A stretch of 59,410 nt of DNA, taken from positions 1 through 59,410 of the forward strand of contig JAIXUG010000009.1 of NCBI GenBank assembly GCA_027484105.1, given 5' to 3'. A program made the position numbers and the translations under genes. Every line of letters starts with the position of its first letter. Within the stretch, counting starts at the first letter, position 1. This document shows positions 52,445 through 59,410 of the stretch, piece by piece. Below the pieces are notes generated by a model, which saw nothing but the letters and a program-made list of their open reading frames with translations, was not told the DNA's origin and did not search any database. This DNA comes from Comamonadaceae bacterium. GTDB lineage: Bacteria; Pseudomonadota; Gammaproteobacteria; Burkholderiales; Burkholderiaceae_C.

Positions 52445-53538
52445 GTCAGGTGCGTGTCCACAGTGCGGTGTTCCAAGGCCAAAAACTCACCCGACTGCAT
52501 TTCGTGCAAACGCGACACTGTGCGGGGAAACTCATGGGACATGGGGCCTGAGGTGTACAGGCCCTCGGGCGGCACAGCCGCCGACATGATGAGTTTGACG
52601 CGCCGGTCATACAGCACATCGATCAGCCAGGTGAAGCGGCGCGCCTCAGACGCCATGCTGATCGGCATGTGCGGCACATTGCTCAGCAGCACCGTGTGGT
52701 ACTGCGTGGCGATTTCAAGGTAATCGTTTTGCGAACGCGGCCCACCACAGATGGCCTTGAAGTCAAACCACACCACGTCGCCGGCACGGCGTTTGGCCAT
52801 GATGTCACGCGCCTCGATGTGCAGCACCGGGTCTTCGTCGGGCCCTGTGGCCAGGCGGTTGAAGGCCTCGTTCATTTCGCGGTCGGCCTGCTCGCCCAAG
52901 GGGGAGTGGTACAGCTTGACCATCTCCAGCGTGCGGCGGCGGTAATCGGTGCCGTTGTCCACGTTGAGCACCTGCATGCGCTCATTCAACAGGGCAATGG
53001 CAGGCAAGATGCGGTCACGGTGCAAGCCATCGGGGTACAGCCCGTCGGGCTCAAAATTGGACGTCGTCACAAAGCCCACACCATGGTCAAACAGCGCCAC
53101 CAAGAGGCGGTGCAAGATCATGGCATCGGTGATGTCGGCCACATGGAATTCGTCAAAACAAATCAGTTGGTAACGCTTGGCCATGCGCTTGCCCAACTCG
53201 TCCAGGGGGTTGACCGTGCCTTGAATGGCTGTCAATTCGCGGTGCACTTCGCGCATGAACTCATGAAAGTGCAAGCGGGTTTTGCGCTCCACCGGAACGG
53301 CCGCAAAAAAGCAATCCATCAAAAAGCTTTTGCCGCGCCCCACTCCACCAAACATGTAAACCCCTTTGGGGATTTCAGGGCGGGCAAAAAATTTCCCCAA
53401 AAAGCCGGAGCGACCGGGTTTGTAGGCTTTCCATTCCTGGGCACAACGCTCCAAAGCCTCGATCGCTCTGAGCTGAGCCGGGTCGCTTTGGTAAGCACGC
53501 TTTTGCAATTCTGCGTCGTAAACTTCACGAACGGACAT
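52441..53538 (-). CDS. zapE: cell division ATPase ZapE (AFG1 family)
   Basis: AAA+ ATPase of the AFG1/ZapE family, 365 residues, that in E. coli associates with the Z ring under stress. Walker A GGVGRGKS is at 64-71, the Walker B-type CFDEFHVADI near 128, and NFEPDGLYPDGLHRDR follows. ATG 53538 (MSVREVYDAEL) fits the family N-terminus; ATG 53556 would add six residues. It stands just after the terminator of lpd and starts the four-gene operon to dinG. Confidence 0.92.
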   Translation of the reverse strand: MSVREVYDAELQKRAYQSDPAQLRAIEALERCAQEWKAYKPGRSGFLGKFFARPEIPKGVYMFGGVGRGKSFLMDCFFAAVPVERKTRLHFHEFMREVHRELTAIQGTVNPLDELGKRMAKRYQLICFDEFHVADITDAMILHRLLVALFDHGVGFVTTSNFEPDGLYPDGLHRDRILPAIALLNERMQVLNVDNGTDYRRRTLEMVKLYHSPLGEQADREMNEAFNRLATGPDEDPVLHIEARDIMAKRRAGDVVWFDFKAICGGPRSQNDYLEIATQYHTVLLSNVPHMPISMASEARRFTWLIDVLYDRRVKLIMSAAVPPEGLYTSGPMSHEFPRTVSRLHEMQSGEFLALEHRTVDTHLT

Positions 53539-53566
53539 GGAAATGGGGCTTTTCATTTGAAATCAC

Positions 53567-53591
53567 AAAACCCGGGACGAGCCCGGGTTTT
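53567..53591 (-). terminator. intrinsic terminator after lpd
   Basis: A perfect 10-bp stem (53567-53576 with 53582-53591) with a 5-base loop and four T on the minus strand, between the lpd stop and the zapE start. Confidence 0.75.
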
Positions 53592-53651
53592 CAGGGTTGC
53601 AGAACTTTAACCCAACTCACCCCCAGCCGCGTGGCGGCCCGAGGCAAGGGC

Positions 53652-55079
53652 TCAAAAGTTCAAGGTCCGCTTGTCCACGGCCAGGGCCGCTTCTTTGGTC
53701 GCTTCGCTCAAAGACGGGTGCGCGTGGCAGATGCGGGCGATGTCTTCCGACGAAGCCTTGAACTCCATGGCCACCACGGCCTCGGCGATCAATTCAGACG
53801 CTTGTGGGCCCACAATGTGCACGCCCAAAATCTCGTCGGTCTTGGCATCGGCCAGCATTTTCACCATGCCGGTGGTGTCGCCCAAAGCGCGAGCGCGACC
53901 GTTGGCCAGGAAGGGGAAAGAGCCCGCCTTGTACGCCACGCCATCGGCCTTGAGCTGCTGCTCGGTGCGGCCCACCCAAGCGATCTCGGGGCTGGTGTAA
54001 ATGACCCAGGGGATGGTGTTGAAGTTGACGTGACCGTGCTGGCCCGCGATGCGCTCGGCCACCGCCACGCCCTCTTCTTCGGCTTTGTGCGCCAGCATCG
54101 GGCCACGCACCACGTCGCCCACCGCCCACACGCCGGGCAGGTTGGTGCGGCAGTCGCCGTCCACCACCACCGCGCCGCGCTCGTCGAGCTGCAAGCCCAC
54201 GGCCTCGGTGTTCAGGCCAATCGTGTTGGGCACGCGGCCGATCGAGACGATCAGCTTGTCGGCGTCCAGCTTGATGGCTTCGCCTTTGGCGTTGGTGTAG
54301 TTGACGGTCACGCCTTTTTTGCCATTGACGATCTCGCCGACTTTCACGCCGAGTTCGATCTTCAAGCCTTGTTTGTCAAAGGCCTTCTTGGCTTCTTTGG
54401 CGATTTGCTCGTCCACAGCGCCGAGGAATGTTGGCAGGCCTTCGAGGATGGTGACGTCGGCACCCAAACGGCGCCAGACCGAACCCATCTCCAAACCGAT
54501 GACGCCCGAACCGATGACGGCAAGCTTCTTGGGCACAGCGCCCACGCGCAAAGCGCCGTCGTTCGACAACACATTGACTTCGTCAAACGGCACGCCAGGC
54601 AAGGCACGCGCATTGGATCCGGTGGCAATGATGACTTGCTTGGCCGAAATGGCCTCTTCGGTCTTGCCCGCCACGTGGATGGTGTAGCCGCCTTCGGACT
54701 TGCCAGCAAAGCTGCCACGGCCGTGGAAGAACGTGACCTTGTTCTTTTTGAACAGGTACAAGATGCCGTCGTTGTTTTGCTTCACGACGGTGTCTTTGCG
54801 GGCGATCATTTTGGACACGTCCATCTTCACGTCTTTGACGCTGATGCCGTGGTCGGCGAAGTGGTGGTTGGCGTGCTCGAAGTGCTCGCTGGACTGCAGC
54901 AAGGCTTTGGACGGGATGCAGCCCACGTTGGTGCAAGTGCCGCCGGGCGCGGGGCCACCCGCAGCATTTTTCCACTCGTCGATACAAGCGACTTGGAAAC
55001 CGAGTTGCGCGGCGCGGATGGCGGCGATGTAGCCACCAGGGCCACCGCCGATGACGACGACGTCAAATTGTTTGCTCAT
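53652..55079 (-). CDS. lpd: dihydrolipoyl dehydrogenase (E3)
   Basis: FAD disulfide oxidoreductase that reoxidises dihydrolipoamide of 2-oxo acid dehydrogenase complexes. The 475-residue protein has the FAD site [13 protein letters not shown] at 8-20, the redox pair C49/C54 in [13 protein letters not shown], the NAD site [14 protein letters not shown] near 185, and the active His in HAHPSLSEA near the C-terminus. No lipoyl domain is fused to it. It is the third gene of the odhA-odhB-lpd set, separated from odhB by a terminator. Confidence 0.97.
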   Translation of the reverse strand: MSKQFDVVVIGGGPGGYIAAIRAAQLGFQVACIDEWKNAAGGPAPGGTCTNVGCIPSKALLQSSEHFEHANHHFADHGISVKDVKMDVSKMIARKDTVVKQNNDGILYLFKKNKVTFFHGRGSFAGKSEGGYTIHVAGKTEEAISAKQVIIATGSNARALPGVPFDEVNVLSNDGALRVGAVPKKLAVIGSGVIGLEMGSVWRRLGADVTILEGLPTFLGAVDEQIAKEAKKAFDKQGLKIELGVKVGEIVNGKKGVTVNYTNAKGEAIKLDADKLIVSIGRVPNTIGLNTEAVGLQLDERGAVVVDGDCRTNLPGVWAVGDVVRGPMLAHKAEEEGVAVAERIAGQHGHVNFNTIPWVIYTSPEIAWVGRTEQQLKADGVAYKAGSFPFLANGRARALGDTTGMVKMLADAKTDEILGVHIVGPQASELIAEAVVAMEFKASSEDIARICHAHPSLSEATKEAALAVDKRTLNF

Positions 55080-55098
55080 GGTAAGGGTCTTCTGGATG

Positions 55099-55123
55099 AA
55101 AAAACGCCCCCTTTTCAGGGGGC
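55099..55123 (-). terminator. intrinsic terminator or attenuator after odhB
   Basis: A 6-bp all-GC stem (55106-55111 with 55118-55123) with a 6-base loop, followed on the minus strand by six T (55104-55099). It lies between the odhB stop and the lpd start, so lpd may be made at a lower level by read-through. Confidence 0.75.
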
Positions 55124-55139
55124 ATTCAAAACAAGGGGT

Positions 55140-56390
55140 TTAGATGTCGAACAAGAGGCGGGCTGGGTCTTCCAGCGCTTCCTTCATGGCGACCAGGCCC
55201 AGCACGGCTTCACGGCCATCGATGATGCGGTGGTCATACGACATGGCGAAGTAGTTCATGGGGCGCACCACCACTTGGCCGTTCTCCACCATGGCGCGGT
55301 CTTTGGTCGCGTGCACGCCCAAAATCGCCGACTGGGGGGGGTTGATGATGGGGGTGGACATCATCGAGCCGAAGGTGCCGCCGTTCGAGATCGAGAAGGT
55401 GCCACCGGTCATCTCTTCGATGCCCAGTTTGCCGTCTTTGGCCTTCTGGCCAAACTCAGCGATCTTCTTCTCGATGTCGGCAAAGCTCATCTGGTCGGCG
55501 TTGCGCAAAATCGGCACCACCAAGCCACGGGGCGAGCCCACCGCGATACCGATGTCAAAGTAACCGTGGTACACGATGTCGTTGCCGTCCACCGACGCGT
55601 TGAGCACCGGGAACTTCTTCAGGGCGTGCACAGCGGCCTTAACGAAGAAGCTCATGAAGCCGAGCTTGACGCCGTGTTCCTTCTCGAAACGCTCTTGCAT
55701 GCGCTTGCGCATGTCCATGACCGGGGCCATGTTGATCTCGTTGAAGGTGGTCAGGATGGCGTTGGTGGACTGCGATTGCAGCAGGCGCTCGGCCACACGG
55801 GCGCGCAGACGCGTCATGGGCACGCGCTGCTCAGGGCGCTCGCCCAGGTTCACCACCGGTGCAGCCACCTGGGCCAAAGCTTTGGTGGGCACGCCTGTAG
55901 GGATCACTGCGGCGGTGGACTTGACGCCACCGGCCACGGCTGAGAGCACATCGCCCTTGGTCACGCGGCCATCTTTGCCAGTGCCGGGGACAGAGCCTGC
56001 GGCCAGGTTGTTGTCGGCCATCAGCTTGGCCGCAGCGGGCATCGCCACACCGGCCATGCTGGTGCTGGCCACTGCAGCTGCGGCGGGTGCAGCAGCCGGT
56101 GCCGATGCAGCGGCAGGCGCTGCTGCTGGCGCAGCGGCAGCCACTTTGCCGTCGGTGTCGATGCGGGCGATCAGCTGGTCTGCCGCCACGGTGCCACTAT
56201 CGCCCACGACGATTTCAGACAACACGCCAGCCGAAGGGGCAGGCACTTCCAAGACCACCTTGTCGGTTTCGATCTCGATCAGGATTTCATCGGCCGCAAC
56301 GGTGTCGCCGACTTTTTTCTTCCACTGCAGCATGGTGGCTTCGGCCACGGACTCGGACAGCTGGGGGACTTTGACTTCTACGATAGCCAT
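55140..56390 (-). CDS. odhB: 2-oxoglutarate dehydrogenase, dihydrolipoyl succinyltransferase (E2)
   Basis: Core of the 2-oxoglutarate dehydrogenase complex (also called sucB), 416 residues. The N-terminal lipoyl domain has the lipoylated K44 in [13 protein letters not shown]. An Ala/Pro-rich linker (84-108), a peripheral-subunit-binding domain ([33 protein letters not shown]) and a catalytic domain ending in [13 protein letters not shown] with the His/Asp pair follow. It is 44 bases downstream of odhA. Confidence 0.96.
   Translation of the reverse strand: MAIVEVKVPQLSESVAEATMLQWKKKVGDTVAADEILIEIETDKVVLEVPAPSAGVLSEIVVGDSGTVAADQLIARIDTDGKVAAAAPAAAPAAASAPAAAPAAAAVASTSMAGVAMPAAAKLMADNNLAAGSVPGTGKDGRVTKGDVLSAVAGGVKSTAAVIPTGVPTKALAQVAAPVVNLGERPEQRVPMTRLRARVAERLLQSQSTNAILTTFNEINMAPVMDMRKRMQERFEKEHGVKLGFMSFFVKAAVHALKKFPVLNASVDGNDIVYHGYFDIGIAVGSPRGLVVPILRNADQMSFADIEKKIAEFGQKAKDGKLGIEEMTGGTFSISNGGTFGSMMSTPIINPPQSAILGVHATKDRAMVENGQVVVRPMNYFAMSYDHRIIDGREAVLGLVAMKEALEDPARLLFDI
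56067..56141. repeat. Ala/Pro low-complexity repeat in odhB
   Basis: This stretch encodes about 25 residues made almost only of Ala and Pro, in imperfect repeats of GCN and CCN codons, between the lipoyl and E1/E3-binding domains. Such flexible linkers are normal in E2 proteins. Confidence 0.6.
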
Positions 56391-56434
56391 GTTGATTTCT
56401 CTTTAAGGTTGTAACGCGAGGTTGTTCGGGTGGA

Positions 56435-59302
56435 TCACTTGGTCAGCACAAAGCCCTTGAGCTTGGCAAAAGCGGCTTCAATCAGCGCTTTTTGCTGGTC
56501 CTGGTGCAGGTGTGAATAGCCCACGGCTGGCGATGCGGAAGCCGCACGGCCTGCGTAGCCCAAGCGTTGACCGCTTTGCATGTTTTCGTGGATGTTGTGC
56601 TGGATGAAGAACCAGGCACCCTGGTTTTGCGGCTCGTCCTGGCACCACACCACATCGGTGGCATTGGGGTACTTTTTGAGCTCTGCAGCAAACGCCTTGT
56701 GCGGGAACGGGTACAGCTGCTCCACACGGATGATGGCCACGTCGTCCGCGCCTTTGGTTTCGCGGTTTTTGACCAGGTCGTAATAAACCTTGCCCGAGCA
56801 AGCGATCACGCGCTTGACCTTGTCGGCCTTGAGGTCCTTGGTCTCGCCAATCACCGTCTGGAAGCTGCCTTTGGTGAACTCGGACACCGGCGATGTGGCG
56901 TCCTTGTTGCGCAGCAGTGACTTGGGCGTGAAGATCACCAGCGGCTTGCGCAAATCGCGCACCATCTGGCGGCGCAGCACATGGAAGATCTGGCTGGCGG
57001 TGGTGGGCTGAACCAACTGCATGTTGGTGTCGGCCGCCAACTGCATGAAACGCTCCACGCGGGCCGAGCTGTGCTCGGGGCCCTGGCCTTCGTAGCCGTG
57101 CGGCAGCATCAAGGTGATGCCGTTGACGCGGCCCCACTTGACCTCGCCCGAGGCGATGAACTGGTCGATCACCACTTGCGCGCCGTTGGCAAAGTCGCCG
57201 AACTGGGCTTCCCAAACCACCAGGGTGTTGGGGTCGTTCGAGGCATAGCCATACTCATAGGCCAAAACAGCCTCTTCGGACAGGATCGAATCGATCACCA
57301 CGAACGGGGCCTGTTTGTCCGACACGTTTTGCAGCGCCACATAGGTGCCGGTGTCCCACTTTTCACGTTTTTGGTCGTGAATGACCGCGTGGCGGTGCGT
57401 GAACGTGCCACGGCCGCAGTCTTCACCCGACAAACGCACCGGGTAGCCGCTGGCTACCAGCGAGGCAAACGCCATGTGCTCACCCATGCCCCAATCCACG
57501 GGGATGTCGCCGCGGCCCATGGCAGCGCGGTCGTCATAGACCTTTTTGACCAATTGGTGGGGCGTGACGGAATCGGGAATGGTCGAGATCTTCTCGGCCA
57601 GGCGCTTCCAGTCGGACAAGGGGATTGAGGTGTCGCCCGCATCGGACCACTTTTTGCCCATGAAGGGCGACCAGTCCACGGTGAACTGGGTCTTGAAGTT
57701 GGTCAAGACAGGTTCGGTCGTGTTTTTGCCTGCATCCAGGGCGGCGCGGTAGGCCTTGGCCATGTCGTCGCCCAGGGTGTCGCCCAGACCTTGAGCCGCC
57801 AGTTTGTCGGCGAACAGTTTGCGGGTGCCAGGGTGCGCCGCGATTTTCTTGTACATCAGCGGCTGGGTCAGCGCGGGGGTGTCCTGCTCGTTGTGGCCCA
57901 GTTTGCGGAAGCACACCACGTCCAGCACCACATCCTTTCGGAAAGTCATGCGGTATTCCAGCGCGAGCTGTGTGGCCATGACCACGGCTTCCGGGTCGTC
58001 CCCGTTGACGTGCAAAACCGGGGCTTCGACCATCTTGACGATGTCGGTGCAAAACACGCTGGAGCGCATGTCGCGCGGGTCAGAGGTGGTGAAACCGATT
58101 TGGTTGTTGATGATGATGTGCACCGTGCCGCCGGTGGAATAACCACGGGTTTGGGCCAGCGCAAAGGTTTCCTGGTTGACACCCTGACCGCCAAAGGCCG
58201 CGTCACCGTGCACCAACACAGGCAAAACCTGCTTGCCCAGCGGGTCACCACGGCGGTCCATGCGCGCGCGCACAGAGCCTTCGACCACCGGGTTCACGAT
58301 TTCCAGGTGCGAAGGGTTGAAGGCCAGCGACAAGTGCACAGGGCCACCGGCCGTGTTCACGTCCGAGCTGAAGCCCTGGTGGTACTTCACGTCACCCGCA
58401 GGCAAATCCTCGGGGGCGGTGTGGTCGAATTCGGCAAACAGGTCGGCGGGCAGCTTGCCCATGGTGTTGACCAGCACGTTCAGGCGACCCCGGTGGGCCA
58501 TGCCGATCACGACTTCTTGCACGCCCTGCGCGCCAGCCGACTGGATCAGCTCGTCCATGGCCGCGATGAAGCTCTCGCCGCCTTCCAGCGAAAAGCGCTT
58601 TTGACCCACGTATTTGGTGTGCAGGTAACGCTCCAGGCCTTCGGCAGCGGTCAGGCGGTCCAGGATTTGTTTTTTCTTGTCGGCCGTGAAATTGGGCTTG
58701 CTGCGGATGCTTTCGAGCTTTTGCTGCCACCAGCGCTTTTCGGCCTGCTCGGTGGTGTACATGTACTCAGCGCCCAGCGTGCCGCAATAGGTCTCGCGCA
58801 GCGCATTGAGCAGCTCGCGCAAAGACATGTTGTTTTTGCCAAAAAAGGTGTTGCTGGTGTCGAACACGGTTTCCTGGTCGGCATCCGAAAAGCCGTAGAA
58901 AGCCGGGTCGAGGTCAGGAATGTGGGGGCGCTCGGTGCGCTTGAGCGGGTCCAGATCGGCCCAGCGCTGACCCACGTTGCGGTAAGCGGCAATGAGCTGC
59001 TGCACGGCGGTGCGCTTGCGGCCCATTTCAACGTTTTCGCTGGCCATCACCACCTTGGTGCCGCCCGCCTTGGCGCGCTCAGCAAAAGCGTTGATCACGG
59101 GCAGGTGCGGTACGTCTTTGGCGTTGGAGCCATCGACTGCGGGGACATGCTGGAGGGCGTCGAAATATTCGCGCCAGGAGTCGGGGACGCTGCCGGGGTT
59201 GGCCAGGTAGTTTTCGTACATCTCTTCGACGTACGGGCCGTTACCTCCGAAAAGGTGGGTGTTGCCTGAATAGGCAGCGTAGACGGAATTTGTCTCGCTC
59301 AT
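56435..59302 (-). CDS. odhA: 2-oxoglutarate dehydrogenase, E1 component
   Basis: Thiamine-diphosphate enzyme that decarboxylates 2-oxoglutarate (also called sucA) in the TCA cycle. 955 residues. The N-terminal E1-specific segment (ENYLANPGSVPDSWREYF) is followed by a TPP-binding domain with GMAHRGRLNVL, HGDAAFGGQG and IINNQIGFT, then a transketolase-like pyrimidine-binding domain with GEDCGRGTFTHRHAV and a C-terminal domain. ATG 59302 is preceded by GGAGG 10 bases upstream, next to a leader hairpin. First gene of odhA-odhB-lpd. Confidence 0.97.
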   Translation of the reverse strand: MSETNSVYAAYSGNTHLFGGNGPYVEEMYENYLANPGSVPDSWREYFDALQHVPAVDGSNAKDVPHLPVINAFAERAKAGGTKVVMASENVEMGRKRTAVQQLIAAYRNVGQRWADLDPLKRTERPHIPDLDPAFYGFSDADQETVFDTSNTFFGKNNMSLRELLNALRETYCGTLGAEYMYTTEQAEKRWWQQKLESIRSKPNFTADKKKQILDRLTAAEGLERYLHTKYVGQKRFSLEGGESFIAAMDELIQSAGAQGVQEVVIGMAHRGRLNVLVNTMGKLPADLFAEFDHTAPEDLPAGDVKYHQGFSSDVNTAGGPVHLSLAFNPSHLEIVNPVVEGSVRARMDRRGDPLGKQVLPVLVHGDAAFGGQGVNQETFALAQTRGYSTGGTVHIIINNQIGFTTSDPRDMRSSVFCTDIVKMVEAPVLHVNGDDPEAVVMATQLALEYRMTFRKDVVLDVVCFRKLGHNEQDTPALTQPLMYKKIAAHPGTRKLFADKLAAQGLGDTLGDDMAKAYRAALDAGKNTTEPVLTNFKTQFTVDWSPFMGKKWSDAGDTSIPLSDWKRLAEKISTIPDSVTPHQLVKKVYDDRAAMGRGDIPVDWGMGEHMAFASLVASGYPVRLSGEDCGRGTFTHRHAVIHDQKREKWDTGTYVALQNVSDKQAPFVVIDSILSEEAVLAYEYGYASNDPNTLVVWEAQFGDFANGAQVVIDQFIASGEVKWGRVNGITLMLPHGYEGQGPEHSSARVERFMQLAADTNMQLVQPTTASQIFHVLRRQMVRDLRKPLVIFTPKSLLRNKDATSPVSEFTKGSFQTVIGETKDLKADKVKRVIACSGKVYYDLVKNRETKGADDVAIIRVEQLYPFPHKAFAAELKKYPNATDVVWCQDEPQNQGAWFFIQHNIHENMQSGQRLGYAGRAASASPAVGYSHLHQDQQKALIEAAFAKLKGFVLTK

Positions 59303-59317
59303 GTTTCGCTGACCTCC

Positions 59318-59334
59318 GTTTCCCTCTGGGAAAC
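59318..59334 (-). promoter_or_regulatory. leader hairpin next to the odhA ribosome-binding site
   Basis: GTTTCCC (59318-59324) and GGGAAAC (59328-59334) form a perfect 7-bp stem with a 3-base loop. On the mRNA it stops directly before the GGAGG ribosome-binding site of odhA, so it could influence initiation or mRNA stability. Confidence 0.45.
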
Positions 59335-59410
59335 ATAAGTTGGTTGATTTTTACCTTCCGCGACACGGCTGAACCGGTTGGCGGATGCGACTGTGGCAGG
59401 GGAAGGGCCT

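Noticed and set aside
53631..55943. Long plus-strand frame (770 codons) opposite lpd and odhB
   Set aside because: Shadow of the two dehydrogenase genes; runs across their intergenic terminator and shows no recognisable domain.
57791..59269. Long plus-strand frame (492 codons) opposite odhA
   Set aside because: Antisense shadow with no start signals or domains.

Overview
The window is a dense stretch of core bacterial chromosome at roughly 60% G+C by eye. It has about 56 protein genes, short spacers (the longest, about 158 bases, lies before hisZ) and many ATGA-type overlaps. Gene content and order point to a betaproteobacterium of the order Burkholderiales, most likely family Comamonadaceae. 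Evidence for this is the run guaB-guaA, ratA-rnfH opposite smpB, rimP-nusA-infB-rbfA-truB-typA, ndk-rlmN-rodZ-ispG-hisS-yfgM-bamB-der-hfq-hflX-hflK-hflC-hisZ-purA, and odhA-odhB-lpd. The family assignment is inferred from gene order and protein character; no rRNA gene is present to test it.

Almost everything is on the minus strand, so transcription runs from high to low coordinates. Region 1 (1-5603) holds guaA and guaB, a SAM methyltransferase gene behind ratA-rnfH, and the divergent smpB. Region 2 (5634-15883) is an acyl-CoA hydrolase/hydratase gene and an EamA transporter gene, then the translation and transcription operon rimP-nusA-infB-rbfA-truB-typA. Region 3 (16031-21674) is a complete yejABEF peptide importer operon, with fabI diverging from it. 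Region 4 (22595-28570) is mixed: a split chromate transporter pair, a lipoprotein, rlmB, an orphan LolD/YbbA-type ATPase divergent from the esterase gene tesA, the tRNA selenouridine synthase gene mnmH, a small basic protein and a DUF2189 membrane protein.

Region 5 (28688-45695) is a long co-directional block joining two loci that are separate in E. coli. One is ndk to der (RNA modification, isoprenoid synthesis, histidyl-tRNA synthetase, outer-membrane assembly, ribosome assembly GTPase). The other is hfq to purA (RNA chaperone, HflX GTPase, HflKC membrane complex, HisZ, purine synthesis), followed by gpt and a cystathionine beta-lyase type gene. Region 6 (45849-53538) holds rluB-scpB, rluD divergent from bamD, and the tightly coupled operon zapE - unknown exported protein - ydcH-like - dinG. 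Region 7 (53652-59302) is the 2-oxoglutarate dehydrogenase set odhA-odhB-lpd, with terminator hairpins after odhB and lpd.

I found no mobile element, prophage, CRISPR array, rRNA or tRNA gene, and no gene cluster that looks like an undescribed defence or biosynthetic system. The points worth a second look are smaller. Two divergent genes start inside one CATG. A strong terminator stands in the only leader available to rimP-nusA-infB. Seven genes start with GTG or TTG. An unknown exported protein is translationally coupled to zapE and dinG. An orphan ABC ATPase sits beside tesA, and a methyltransferase of unknown target is coupled to rnfH-ratA.
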